Notes: generated from the letters alone by a model not told the origin. DNA of 64,000 nt from Rosa chinensis (GCF_002994745.2 NC_037092.1:9290501-9354500), one strand, 5' to 3'; positions 24,056-36,199 are shown, counted from the stretch's first letter. Numbers and translations: made by a program.

Positions 24056-24981
24056 AGACCTGCGAAGAAAACACAGGCGAACGAATCTATTATTAAACCT
24101 AAAACACATATTACTGCCCCCCAATAAACTGAGCAGTGCCCCCCAAAGATTTAATCAAAACTACCAAAATGAAATAGAAGCAGTACCAAATTACTTTTAA
24201 AATAATGAAAAGGATAACTAGACAACAATTACAACGACTTAATAACACATAAAAACATTACTGCCCAACAATACACACACTACTGGTCCCCAATAATATA
24301 GTCAAAACAGCAAAAACAATTTGGAAGATGTAATAAATAGCAATGCATTCAAATAAAGCATCAGTAAGCAACAATTCGTACAAAAAAATTCCTAAAATCA
24401 AACAGATTAAATCGAGCTAAACGCCAAACAGATTAGATAGAGCCAAAGAAAAAAAGCAAACTGCACTGGAGGCACACAAAGAGCATCTCGATCTCGATCC
24501 ATGTGACAATCGCAGCAGATTTTCTCTCTCTATGAATTGCAAATCTTCTACCACCAGCTCTAAATACAAATCGCAAGAGCTTCACACACCGAAATTACCG
24601 GAAAGCTTCACAAACCGGAACCAAGGAGCTTCTCTCTCCTGTCTATAGAAATCGCACAGCTCCTCCCTCTCTCTAAAATGATAGAGCTCCACTCTAAAAA
24701 ACCAGGGAGCTTCTCTCTCTACAAATCCAGCCGATCCTCTCTCTCTAAAATCGGAGAGCTTTGCTCCCTAAATCACGTTTCTGTTATGATTTGAAAGCGT
24801 TTCAGTTATAGAAGGGCAAAAGCGTCAGGAAAATTGAATAAAACAGGCACGTGTTGAAAAGGTTGGGTAATTGGGGTTTGGGGTTTTAAAATGAAAACTG
24901 TTGATTAAGTGGGCAATCTCTTAGAGTGTTTGGGTAAGTGGGGTTAAATGTCCCCAAAATTGGGTAAATGGTCATTTTCCC
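21883..24981. mobile_element. MULE right half (copy 2)
   Basis: Matches 44112-47177 of the full-length MULE. It starts abruptly at 21883 inside the mudrA 3' coding region and ends at the right terminal repeat (gggtaaatggtcattttccc). It is followed by AAATAATTA (24982-24990), the same target duplication as the other copies. The left half, with the Ulp1-like gene, is missing. Confidence 0.9.
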
Positions 24982-24990
24982 AAATAATTA

Positions 24991-26018
24991 ATCATGTGGT
25001 ACAAAAAAAATATTCAGACAAAAAAATGTGGTACAAAAAATACAGCCAAATTTTTTTTTTTTTTTTTTTGAGAATAAAAACAAATGATTTCTTCATTTTT
25101 TTTTTGTACAGCTAAAATAGAAAAAAAAAAATACAGAATAGTTCGTGGCATTTTTTTATTGATTAGACATTAATTTTTGAAACTCAAGTTTGATTAAGAA
25201 ATGTATATTTAGTTAAGATTTATAGAGTGATTAAATCATTTAAATGACTAAATTTTTTATTTTAAATATAATAATTTGTTTGCAAATTATATGAGTGAGG
25301 TTATTTGAGGAAGTTTAGTGAGGTTTAGTGAGTAAATTTAGTATTTGAAAAATTGATAAGAGGTGTAAAAAGCATAGAGGTCAAGTGAGTAAATTTGGAG
25401 GTTCCAAAAGAAAAACTCTTACCTCTTTAGATGGATCAAAACCTTCGTATGAATACCCATCTAGAATATCTATTTGATTGGATAATGAAGTTGAACAACT
25501 TGACAATTCTATAATACAGGTGTAGAAATAAGAAGAAAGTGATCAGAATAAAGAAGAAAAGAGACAAGATATAGGGTGTAAAAAAATGATGGTAAGGTAC
25601 GATCATTTTATATAAGTTATAATTTTTTTTAATAACGATGCATCAATTAAGGGTTTTGTTGTGCTAATGACATATTATAACTGATATGGTTTTTATGAAT
25701 ACCAAATTGATTGAAAAATAACATTAACTCTCAATTTATTGATGCATTAATTATTGATTGTTTTGAGTAATATTGTTATGGGTAAATTTGGTATGTGAAA
25801 AATTAGAAGTTGACCCATCATGCTAATATAGGAAAGTAAGCTGATGTGGATGCTTAGTCACTGGACTGCAATTAACAAAATTTGTCTTCCAGATTACAAT
25901 CAAAACAGGTTATGGTTTTTGGACTTATATATGGATTTAAATGGATTGTAAGTGTTATATAAGAGTAATTGGTGAATTTTTTTGGTTTTTGATTGGGGGT
26001 GAGGTGGTTATGTTAACA
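24991..26018. repeat. right flank of the duplicated block, copy 2
   Basis: From 25099 it matches 7578-8520 and 47310-48230 closely. It breaks off at 26018 (tatgttaaca), where copia sequence begins. No gene in it. Confidence 0.88.
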
Positions 26019-26454
26019 TCGTATCAGTTATGGCTTGGCCACAATACTCCATCAGAGACTTGATACGAAGAGCTTCCGAGTTATAATCAAGCACAGACTT
26101 GAAATCACAAAAGCGGAGGCTATGCCATCGCACTTCTAAATCAGGAAGCAGGGAGTCACGAACGTTGCCAAATCACTGCTCAAGTTCTACCCATAGCTTT
26201 CTTGGGTCTTCCTCGTTGAGGTATTCATTTTGGAGCGCGTCATTCATGTGCCTATTCATGAGAATTATGGCTTTAGCTTGTTTTGCTTCAAAAGCAGTAG
26301 CTTGCTCAATGGAGAGCACGTTCTGACTAGGCTCTTGGATGGTTTCCAGAAGTCCATCGGCCTTAAGATGTTGGCGCACATCTCGGACCCACCTCTGGTA
26401 TCCTGCGCCAGTTGTCTCGAGTGGAACAAAGTTCAACTTGTTCAGGTAACTCAT
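26019..26454 (-). pseudogene. gag: copia Gag (UBN2-type) N-terminal fragment
   Basis: Begins MSYLNKLNFVPLETTGAGY at 26454. WVELEQ is followed by an in-frame TGA (about 26173) where relatives have Arg (CGA to TGA). The same frame continues with FGNVRDSLLPDLEVRWHSL and LRIKSLMEYCGQAITD until the truncation. The family is the UBN2 / gag-polypeptide of LTR copia-type. Confidence 0.82.
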
Positions 26455-27474
26455 CCTGAAAAACAACACAAGATTAGGGTTAGTTTCGGAGCGGAAAGGC
26501 TACCACGAAAAACTATTAAATTTCTGAGCGTAGTCGCTTCCAAGAAAATCCGATTCCAAGTGGGGTTTTGGATTAGATCGAAACAACGATGTATGTGGTC
26601 GATCGTTTTCTTCTCAACAAACTCTAAGTTTGGAGGACTCTACAAGCTCCAAGCTTGGAGTGAGCACGAACCCCCACAGTTCGGCCTTTGGTCTCCCCTA
26701 TGTAGAGAAAGGGGGGTAGAAGAAGGGATTTTGGAAGTCCCCGAGAAAAGAAGAAGAAAATGAAAAAAAAACTTCAAAAACGGGAACTTTTAGAAAAGTT
26801 TACCTTAAAAGATGGCCAGAAAAGTGGTCGCGCGGAAAGTTACTGTAGCTTACCGGAAAAGTTGCTGGAAAAGTGCCGAAAAATGGCCGGAAAAGTCACC
26901 TGCGGTCGTTGACCGGAGGGTTGACCGGTGTTGACTGTGGTTGACCGGCTTGCTGACGTGGCACTGGTGGTTGACGTGGCTGGCTGACTGGTGTGACTGG
27001 ATGCCTGCGTGGTGCTGACGTGGAAGAGCGTTTGTGGCTTGGCGGCTTGGCTGGGGCCTGCTGCACGTGGGCTTGGGCTGCAGCAATTGGGCTTGGGCTG
27101 CAGAGGATCTCCTCCTCTCTTTTTTTTTTTTTTTTTTTTCTTTCTGCCGGTTCAAGTTAGGAAGATTCCGGCGGCCGGTTCAGCTGAATTTAGGCCGGTT
27201 CCGGTGGTGAAACTTCTGGTTCCAGATTTCTGGGGTGGGGATGCTGCAGGTGGCCGAGTATGGCGGTAGGAGGTGGTGAGGAAAGCTTTGAACCAGGCAG
27301 GGGGATTTTTGCTACTTCTGGTGGCCGGTTCGGATATTTTCAGGCCGGTTCTGTGGGCGGGGCCGCCGGTTCTGGACTCCTGGAGTTGAGATCTTCAAGG
27401 TGGGCGGCGGTGGTTTCTGGGATTTGAAGGCTACGAATTTAGGGCTTCAGGGTTAGGGCTTCGTGCTGATAACG

Positions 27475-27692
27475 TGTTTTAGAGAAACTGAATTTGAGAG
27501 GAATTTGCTGTGTATTCTCATTGATAATAGGGGCCTTGTTATATAGAGGATTACAATGCATAGAATCTCAATCATACAAAGAAAGTAATTCTACATTGAT
27601 TAGTATTCTAGATCCTTCTAATTAAATCCTATTACCACTAGGTCAAGTAACCTAGAGTTTGGGCTAAACACAAATTCGGTTTTCCTTCAACA
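27475..27692 (-). repeat. copia 5' LTR (218 bp)
   Basis: Termini TGTTTTAGAG at 27475 and TTCAACA at 27692 form the TGT...ACA pair. The primer-binding-like sequence lies next to the 27475 end. Only one LTR is present. Confidence 0.72.
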
Positions 27693-27704
27693 GTAATTAA
27701 TTAA

Positions 27705-29001
27705 GGGGAAATGATCATTTACCCGATTTTAGGCTAAAAATTGCCCACTTGCTCCACCAACTGTTTTTTAACCCCATTTACCCAAAACACTCTAAGGGAT
27801 TATTTCCCCTTTACCCAATTAATTCTTTTTTCTTTTTTTTTGAGACTTTTTGGCCCTCTCCTTCTTTCTCACTTAGAGAGAGAAGTCACATTCCACCTTG
27901 CTGTGCTACGGTGACCAGTGGCCGGCGCGGTCTCCGGCGACCAGACTCCGGTGACCGGTGACCGGACTCCGGCGAACGGTGACCGGATTCCGACTACCGG
28001 TGACCGGATTCCAGAATCCGGCTATTATTGCCCCCCAGTAATCATATTACTGCCCCCCAGTAATTATATTATTGCCTCCCAAAAATCATATTATTGACGT
28101 CCAGTGAATTGTATGAACTCCCAAAACCAAAATGAATACACTAAAGGAACAATTGATCAATTTATAATCATATTACTGCCCCCAGTAATCATATTATTGC
28201 CCCCCAATACAAAGTCCAATGTCTCTACTGCCTCCCAATAGACCACCAAAAATGCACCATTTTGTAGGATTCACTGATAATTTGACCTTAATACACAGAA
28301 AACAACATGTAACTTATCAAAATACTACACTATAGTGATCCCTGTCCCTCGTATCAAAGTCTACTGGGGGCCAATAATGTGTCTACTGCCCCCAGTAGAC
28401 CATCAAAATTAAAAAAAAAAAAAAAAAAAAAAAAATCCCGACGTCCTACCCACCAGATCGTCCTTCGTCTCCGCCAGCCCATAAGTAACTGCAGCACCGC
28501 CTCCCCTTCACCGGAGTCATCTGCAGCACCGATCCCAACCGCCTGCATTCCGGCTTCCGATCCAGCCTCCTCACCGGAGCCTCCCAGCCTTTGATCTAGC
28601 TTCTAAGACCTTGGCGCTGACGTGGCGAGTGAGGTCGCGGATCTTGGATGGTGAAGGTGAATCGGAGGACGGAGATGGTGAATCGGAATCTGGCTGGGGA
28701 GAACGAGTTGGTGAAGAGGAAGAAGCAGTGAGTTGGAGTAGGAGGAAGGCGAGGAAGAAGAAGCGGAGGTCGCAGACTCAGAGATCGCCGACGACAGTGG
28801 CCGGTGGGTCCGATTCGAATTCCGGCGAGGGCTTTCCAGAAGCAAGGGAGGAGAGAGGTTGATGGGAGTCGAGAGAGAGAGAGAGAGAGTATGAGGGCAA
28901 TATTGTCCATAGATGTTAGATTGGGTAAATGGGGTTAAATAACTCTTGGTGGAGTAAGTGGGCAATTTTTTGTCTAAAATTGGGTAAGTGGTCACGTCCC
29001 C
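27705..29001. mobile_element. non-autonomous MULE (1297 bp) with 9-bp TSD
   Basis: Terminal inverted repeats of about 84 bp: left GGGGAAATGATCATTTACCC, right complement GGGGACGTGACCACTTACCC; the arms continue with attgcccactt, ctccacca and aaccccatttaccca. The 9-bp target duplication ATTAATTAA is perfect (27696-27704 and 29002-29010). It has no transposase. Its ends resemble those of the large MULE, so that element's transposase may have moved it. The interior carries the G-run motif, an A-run (about 28409-28435) and GC-rich leader-like DNA, but no convincing gene. Confidence 0.9.
28020..28400. repeat. cluster of G-run / C-run motifs in the small MULE
   Basis: About eight copies of ATTAYTGCCCCCCAGTAAT-like words in both orientations, for example at 28026, 28048, 28170, 28193, 28226 and 28361-28397. 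The same motif fills the non-coding parts of the large MULE copies. Confidence 0.8.
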
Positions 29002-29010
29002 ATTAATTAA

Positions 29011-29590
29011 ATACAAAGACTACTTAATTTCTCATTGGATAACGTTAATCTTTATCTTCTCGACCCAAATTTGAATTTATTACTATTTTTTTGTCTTTTT
29101 GTTGCCTTCTCATCATTAATTCGTTATTCAATTCACAAAACCATTACCTTTAACTTCATCAAAATTTTTGCAAAATTCTTTGTGAACACGGAAAGTACAA
29201 ATTTACAACACAAAGAAAAAAAAAATCAATCTCTTCTTCATTGATCATAGTTGTCAAATTACTAATTTTTTTACATAGATTGAAATAGAGAACATTGAAA
29301 TTCCTGATAAAAAAAATTGAAATTGAAAGAAAAAATTTTAAAAAATGGGAGTAAAATTAGATTATGATTTTATTAGGAAATTTTAATAAATTTTAATTTT
29401 TTATGAGTATAAATTAAATGAGAGATTTTCGTTAAAAATATTTATTTTCTAATTGGATATGTCATATAAGGATATTCTTGGAAAGAGAAATGAGTTAAAT
29501 AGGTAAATTTAATAATTGAAATTAAAATGTAGGGTGTAATGAGCAAGTAGGGTGAACAAAGAAAATGATAGGGTGGCAATAGCTGCATCC
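29011..29590. other. AT-rich spacer, no gene
   Basis: AT-rich DNA between the small MULE and the next flank copy. I see no coding frame with support, RNA gene or repeat structure. Confidence 0.5.
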
Positions 29591-30626
29591 TTCTATAATA
29601 CAGGTGTAGAAATAAGAAGAAAGTGATCAGAATAAAGGAGAAGAAAAGAGACAAGATATAGGGTGTAAAAAAATGATGGTAAGGTATGATCATTTTATAT
29701 AAGTTATAATTTTTTTTAATAACGATGCATCAATTAAGGGTTTTGTTGTGCTAATGACATATTATAACTGATATGGTTTTTATGAATACCAAATTGATTG
29801 AAAAATAACATTAACTCTCAATTTATTGATGCATAAATTATTGATTGTTTTGAGTAATATTGTTATGGGTAAATTTGTTATGTGAAAAATTAGAAGTTGA
29901 CCCATCATGCTAATATAGGAAAGTAAGCTGATGTGGATGCTTAGTCACTGGACCGCAATTAACAAAATTTGTCTTCCAGATTACAATCAAAACAGGTTAT
30001 GGTTTTTGGACTTATATATGGATTTAAATGGATTGTAAGTGTTATATAAGAGTAATTGGTGAATTTTTTTGGTTTTTGATTGGGGGTGAGGTGGTTATGT
30101 TAACAAGTTAGTAACACACCCATTCAATCAGTATTTAGACTAGAATTTTGGAAGGTATCTCAGTAAATGCATACTAATCCCCGGACTCCCCTCCGTAGGC
30201 GCACAAACTCAAAGGTCTCTAGTACTTGCTGGATTTTTTTTTCTTCTTTTTTATGAAATTATTAAAATATGAGTTATTATTGAAAATAAGAAGCAATTAC
30301 TTATTGCTCCGTATATTAAGATGTTTATTTGGTACAAATAGCAACGTGAAACATTATTTCCTCATCAGGTGATATAAGATCCTCTACAAGTTCACAGTCT
30401 AACGGTTTTGTCAAATCAGTCATTTTCAGTAACTTGCATTGAAGTTTTGGTTTTGGTATTCAATTAGGTAGGATAATATTTATATCACTAAAGGAGTTAT
30501 CGTCAACTTGCGAATGTTAAATTACGTTTGTACGTTCACACTCACAATTGCAAAATAGGTATAAATAATGGATTGTTGTTGATAATACATATCACAAAAA
30601 TATATGCATTAGTGTAGTAGCTAGCC
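29591..30626. repeat. right flank of the duplicated block, copy 3
   Basis: Starts abruptly at ttctataatacagg (29591) and matches 25506-26018, then 8500-9029 and 48230-48748. With the copy at 25099 this makes a second instance of the same 510 bp within 4 kb, so it derives from a separate block copy. Confidence 0.87.
30560..30567 (+). promoter_or_regulatory. TATA box of cysteine-rich gene, copy 2
   Basis: TATAAATA, 67 bases before the ATG at 30627; surrounding sequence is the same as in the other two copies. Confidence 0.6.
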
Positions 30627-31010
30627 ATGGATTCAAAGGTATTTTGTTTCATGTTTCTAGCACTCTTCCCAGTCTTCTCAACATCAGAGCCTTGGGCAAT
30701 TATTTTTCCACCTGTAAATGAAGATGGTAAGACATACCAAAGGTTTAATGGTCAAGCTTATATGTGCAAGGAAATAGGGCCAAAGTGTCAATATTGGTTA
30801 TTAAGTGGTGAAGCAAATAAATATTGTAAAGCAGAGTGCAAAAAGAAAGGGTACCCCGAAGCTGAATGCACCTCTACCGGGTGGGTTCAAAAGGAATGTT
30901 TTTGCTACGAACCTTCCGGATGGCCTAGAAATGGTTTTTTTTATCTTTTGAGCAAACTTAGAAAGCTAACCCTAAGAGGTAGCTTCAGATTCTTTAATAT
31001 ATATTCATAA
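30627..31010 (+). CDS. secreted defensin-like cysteine-rich peptide, copy 2 (altered C-terminus)
   Basis: Same signal peptide and seven-cysteine core as the copy at 9030. The T-run after GWPRNG has one extra T, which shifts the frame after the last cysteine. The ending NGFFIF becomes NGFFYLLSKL and runs 20 residues longer (127 aa). The cysteine framework is unaffected, so the product may still fold. A truncated UREG lies downstream on the opposite strand. Whether this copy is expressed cannot be told from sequence. Confidence 0.7.
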   Translation: MDSKVFCFMFLALFPVFSTSEPWAIIFPPVNEDGKTYQRFNGQAYMCKEIGPKCQYWLLSGEANKYCKAECKKKGYPEAECTSTGWVQKECFCYEPSGWPRNGFFYLLSKLRKLTLRGSFRFFNIYS

Positions 31011-31719
31011 TGATCGATTAAAGAAATGCATTCATATATAGTCTTTGTCTTGCCACTTTATTTTAATTTTATGGGAGATTTCTGTTGATGACACATCAGT
31101 AAAAATAATGCATTTTTCTTTTATAAAAGATTATTGTCAACCGAGAGCTGTTATGAAATGCGCACTCCTCACTTCCTTCTATATTTGAAATCCATACAAA
31201 AAGATAAATTTTAAATTATTAAAAAGGAAAGATGATGGGTGAACTCAATTATAAATTCCTATCCCTAAAAATTTATAGCTTTCAATTTCATTTTTGCCAA
31301 TCTCAATTGAGTTTACCTAAAATTTCATTACAATTTGCGTCATCGTAAAAATTTTGTTGATATATTTATGAATTTTCAAATCCTCAATATTTTTGTGCGT
31401 GGAGGGGATAGACCCTTTTCAGAAACCAAAGACTTCTTTCGCTTTATCTTCTTCATCTCAGAACAAGTTCAAAACAATTTTTTGGATTTGATGATTCATC
31501 TTTATAAGCATAGAGAAAAAAATGAATGACAACTCAATTAGATATAAAAATTGTGACACTAAACAATAATAGCATAGCAACAATGCGTTCCCCGTCATTC
31601 GCCACTCCACTCCCGCAGGGGCGGAGTAGTGTTAAACATTTACACATTTATTCTAAGAGGTAGACAGAGATTTGGAAAAAAGATGCAGAAACCAAATTCA
31701 ATGAAAAAGCGTCGGTGGC

Positions 31720-33024
31720 TCAGTGGCGCTTATTTCCTGTTGCTAGTTCCCAAGCCTGTATTATGTGGTTCAAGATTTCCTCAACTCCTTGCCCGTGCTT
31801 CACCTGAGCAAAGACATATAGGTTCACAAGGATATGAATCATGGAAACTGAAATTTAACATTTGAAGCAATTCCGAAAGCCATAGACATCAAATAAGACC
31901 TATACAGATAAAAATTTGAAATTTGTCACGGTAACATGACAGATTTGCGAATGGAGACAGGGTTGTAGTGTCTCTTTTCTGCCAAGAATAATTGATATCA
32001 TGGGAAAATACAGCTAGATATAACTAACACAGATTATAATCATAATAGTATAGACCTTTCAATATACTTCTACAATACAAAAATGCTAGCTAACTAATTT
32101 AACCATTCAATCAACCAACCTGAGCAAAGACAAATGGCCCTCCATCTCGCATTCGAAGTGCGTCACGCTCCATCACTGCCAAGTCAGCTCCAACTGCTTG
32201 TGCAAGGTCAGTCTTGTTTATCACCTACAATCAAATGTTGTCGAGTCACACATATGAATTCCTCATCAAAGGTTATCAAGTCACAATCAAACAACTAACA
32301 GTATAGGATATAGCATCCACAACAAAGGCAGCAGCAGTGAATATTAGAAAACCACATACCAGAAGGTCAGCTTGAGTGATTCCAGGGCCACCTTTTCGTG
32401 GAATTTTATCACCACCAGATACATCTATGATGTAAATAATATAGTCAGCCAGCTCCCTGCTGAAGTTCGCAGCTAAATTATCTGCTCCCAAACAAATCAA
32501 ATTGGGAATTGTTTCAATCAAACAATAAAATATGACTATGAAAAAGCTTGATCCAACAATTGGTTGGTCATTCACATACAAAATATCCCAATTTTTGCAA
32601 CTTCACAGTAAGTAGTTCCATCCCAAGTTGTTGTGTGAAGGTTTTCTCACATATTAATCTCTTTAAAGATAAACTACATAAAGCCTTTCAGTTTCAAGTT
32701 CAATAATGAAATTCTAGTACTACTATCATCATGCATCACCATTAGTCATTTGCAACAATTCAACCTAAGTATTCAAGTCAGTTCATATCTAGGGTTCCTC
32801 ATCTAATTGCCTCTGGAAGTACCTCCGCCTGATTCACAAAGAAGTATGTCTGCCTTGTACAAGTTAGAAAGCTCCTCAAGAGGGCCTAGATTAATGCTGA
32901 TGTCTTCGCGAATTGCAGCATGAGGGCATCCCCCAGTTTCCACAGCACGTATTCTCTCTTCAGGAAGTGCTCCATGCTTCACCAAGAACTCACCATCCTC
33001 TTTGGTGAATATATCATTTGTCAC
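31720..33024 (-). pseudogene. UREG: UREG fragment, copy 2 (exons 3-6)
   Basis: Exons 3 (32823-33024), 4 (32360-32481), 5 (32120-32224) and 6 (31720-31803) match the complete gene with the same splice sites and no frameshift seen. Exons 1 and 2, with the His-rich tail and the P-loop GPVGTGKT, are missing: homology to the intact gene ends at 33224, inside intron 2. Without the P-loop it cannot bind GTP. One change in exon 6 turns EIVNH into EILNH. The offset to the intact copy is a constant 18121 bp over about 2.6 kb, so this duplication is young. Confidence 0.9.
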
Positions 33025-33224
33025 CTGCAATAATCACACTTGTTCTTCTTCATCAGTGCAATCTTTATATCCCACATCGCCACATCAAGCTATGACTTGG
33101 GTATTTCTCTGTGGCTGCCTCAATCTCAATCAACTAGAAACATTGCTAGGCAGTGCAGATATTAACAAATTCTACGCAAAAGGTCACAATATGATTTTAC
33201 AAAAAGTGACGGATTTTGAAGTAT

Positions 33225-34995
33225 CCAACAAATAAGGCACTGAGAGTATCCAAAAATTTAATTTGTTTTTACCCCCTTGCATAGTCTCTAGCAAATTCGA
33301 GTCTTCTTTGACTTAATGCATTTAGATAACCTAATGCGCACAATGCATTTAGTGGGGTGTATCCACGAGTCTTCTTTGACTTAATGCATTTAGATAACCT
33401 AATGCGCATAATGCAAAAACAAAGAATGATGAGCTTCCTATCGATCAGCTATTGTCCTAAAAGTAATCACATAATTGGGTTTCTACATATGGCCTCGGAA
33501 CCTCCCTGCATAACCAAATTCGCTGCCGCACCCCCCTTGGTCCAGATTGTCGGTGGTTTGCCAACTCCCTTATCCGTCAACCTAGATCTACGATCCAGAA
33601 TATGTTTCTTTTTCATTCGCTGGAAAGGGTGTTTTGGAGATATAATTTTTCCAAATAAGGGGAGACGCTTAGATGTCTATATTAGTATTAAGAGATCGAA
33701 GTTTAGCCAAAATCAAAAATTTGACAGAAAAGACTCTAGAAGTTTAAGAAATTCGAAAGTTAATTAAATTACAAAGACGATTATGACAATTACAAAATAG
33801 ATTTTTATTAAGAAAAATATATAAAAAAAAATCTCACGACCCATTTTTTCTCTAACTATATATCTTCTCTATGCAATAACTATTTTATTCCATTACATTT
33901 CTTTTCTATCTCAAAAAAAAAAAAAAATCCCACAATTCATTTTTCTTTCTCATTATGATCTCTCTGAAATAACATTTTTTTATTTTCTTCAAAAAAAAAA
34001 AAAATACCACACATCATCCAGAGCATGTGTAGATGAAAGTTGTATGTGTTAAGAAAAATGAGATGTCAGATGTGTATATATAATTACTTTACAAATAATA
34101 TGGATGGACTAAACTGACTTGGCCGGCTTGGTGCTAATAAGTCACATGAAACGCGGAACGTTGCGGTACGGATACGTGGTACAGGTACGCAGTACGTCAG
34201 TCTTTAGGGTACGTGGTACGCTAAGATACATTAGTTAATTTTAATCAAAATAAATTACATATATTAAATAAAATTATGGAAAAATAATTAATAATTATAG
34301 AATGTAATTTGTTAAAATAAATAACCATACCATAAATAATGGACTTTTATTTTACCTAAATATCCCTTATTAATATACTATGAGAAGCACTGTACTTAAA
34401 GAGGATAAATAAGTAAATTAACAAATAACAGAAAATAAATAATAAAGAAAGCTTATTTATCTTTTATTTTTTATTGGATTATCTTGGATCATCTCAATCT
34501 GATTATGCCGTGAATCCACCCACCAAAAAAAAAAAAAACAGATTATGTCGTGAATCCAAGAGATTCCCCGTTGATTCTCTTCATCTCTTGAAGAGACAGC
34601 TGCAGCTGCCGCAGATCTAGAGGAAGCCAGAGGCGAGTAGTCCTTCCTTCTCTCCGTCGGCCCCAGCGGTTAAGGCTCCAAAAGCACCGCTGACCAAGTC
34701 ACCGATAGCTGCCCCAATCTCCGCTCCATCACGGCCATCATCACAGGTACATGTTCCTCTAATCGGTGCCACCCAAAAAATACAACCAGTTTTTGTTTTA
34801 TCTTCTCAAATTAATTAAATATTTAAATTAATTATAATAAATAATATGGCTTTTAAATCTATGTAAACATATCATGTGTACCTACATGAAAGGTCAATAA
34901 ATTCTTAAACAATGTAGTGTATCTATATCAGAGTCAAAAAAGAAAAAATGAAACAAACTAAGTAGGGTAATTAACACAATAATACTTAGAGATAC
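33225..34995. other. intergenic sequence with small repeats, no gene
   Basis: Unique DNA after the UREG breakpoint. A 43-bp segment is duplicated in tandem with a 68-bp period (33298-33340 and 33366-33408). Around 34150-34230 are GTAC-rich short repeats. 34565-34745 resembles a 5' leader or exon with a CAG|GTACATG donor, but I cannot assign it to a gene. The frame at 33357-33767 has no recognisable domain. Confidence 0.45.
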
Positions 34996-35010
34996 AGTAA
35001 TAGACTAGTC
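34996..35010. repeat. target-site duplication of poly(A) retro-insertion (left)
   Basis: AGTAATAGACTAGTC here versus AGTAACAGACTAGTC at 36660-36674: 14 of 15 bases match, immediately before and after the insertion. Confidence 0.8.
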
Positions 35011-35075
35011 ACATAGTAGATCAAACTAAAAACCCTAAGGCACCGCTGCCGCAACCCGAGTCCCTTCTTTCGATC

Positions 35076-36115
35076 ATGGCTGGCATCAACGACGTCACCG
35101 CAAGTTTTGCTGCATCCATAGCTCTTGCAGGTAACGATGTGGTGGATCTCTCTCGCATGGCAGGGGCCAATGTGAGACGGGGATCTCAAGCCTACCTTTT
35201 AGCACGTCCTCTGACCGCAAAGTCCTATGGTGGAGCAGATCTGCAACGGCATTTCCATCGCATCTGGGTTCTGGAGAAGAGTTTCAAGGTCCAGACTCGA
35301 TCTCAAAACCGTTTTGTATTCTCTTTCGATCTCAGGAAGGACAAGAACAAAGTACTTCAGGGGGGCCGTGGTACTTCAACAAAACCCCGGTGATCCTGCA
35401 TGATTATGATGGGATGTCCTTACTTCAGATAATCAAACTGAACACATTATTCTTCTGGGTGAAGATCATGAATATCCCACCGGCACTGGAAGTCAAGGAA
35501 ACCATTGTCAATGTCGCCTCCATTGTGGGTCGTGTTCTGGTAATGGATCAGAAGCTTTTCGATGCAACCGGAAAAGTTCGCGTCCATGTGGAGCATGATA
35601 TCACCAAGCCCTTCATTCTCAAGAAGACTCTTAAGCTAGCCCAGGGAGTGATTGAAGAAATAGAGTTCTTCTTTGAAAACCTAATTAGCAGATGTCGCAA
35701 GTGTAATGTCATTGTCCATGACAATGACTCCTGCCTTGTTGCCACTCCACCCAAAGCTGACTGCAACACAGCAGCTCATCCACGTTTGGATGTGGTAAGC
35801 TCTTACACTGGATTCAAGGACCATCGGTTTACTAATGGCATGTTTAGATTTCAGGGAACACAAATCCCTATGCTTCCGGTTGCAAGGAATCTGTTTGGTA
35901 GCATGGATGCCTCTAAAAGCCGCAAGCTTATTGTCATCAAGCATACTCTGTTGAGCTCGGGGATACAGCATGAGGATGAAAATGAGGATCACGCCAAACA
36001 GCAGGAAAATAAGCAGCAAACCATAAAAAGAGGCAGACCTTCATCCCCTTTCCCCTCCCCAAAGAAGCTCAAGTGCTTTTTTAGATTTCAGGCTGCAAGA
36101 GAAAAGAGAAACTGA
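35076..36115 (+). pseudogene. DUF4283-type LINE ORF1 / zinc-knuckle protein, frameshifted
   Basis: The first frame (35076-35393) starts MAGINDVTASFAASIALAG and reaches FVFSFDLRKDKNKVLQ. At the G-run around 35362 the frame shifts, and the family sequence goes on as GPWYFNKTPVILHDYDG, then LNTLFFWVKIMNIP, HDITKP and FENLISRCRKCNVIVHDND. This order (DUF4283 with GPW, then the WVxIxxIP segment and a degenerate CX2CX4HX4C knuckle) is that of plant non-LTR ORF1-type proteins. The knuckle here reads CRKC...HDNDSC. A basic tail follows (KRGRPSSPFPSPKKLK). Probably an RNA-binding protein originally; now broken. Confidence 0.78.
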
Positions 36116-36199
36116 GGCTGCTGCAAAGAAGGTCAAAATGCCTGAGTTTTCTTCCAAGTTTGGTGCCAAGTCGGTGGGACTCATTGAGACCCAGGAGGT

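Larger units (their letters stand above)
26019..27692 (-). mobile_element. truncated Ty1/copia element (5' LTR, leader, start of gag)
   Basis: On the minus strand, in order: an LTR (27692-27475, TGTTGAAGG...CTCTAAAACA, 218 bp), CGTTATCAGCACGAAGC just after it as the likely primer-binding site, about 1 kb of GC-rich untranslated leader, then a copia gag that is cut at 26019. Protease, integrase, reverse transcriptase and the 3' LTR are missing. Confidence 0.8.

Noticed and set aside
28354..29016. Several overlapping frames in the small MULE
   Set aside because: GC-rich leader-like DNA with frames on both strands and no recognisable domain.
33357..33767. 136-aa plus-strand frame
   Set aside because: Starts in a local tandem duplication, has no known domain, and its composition resembles non-coding DNA.
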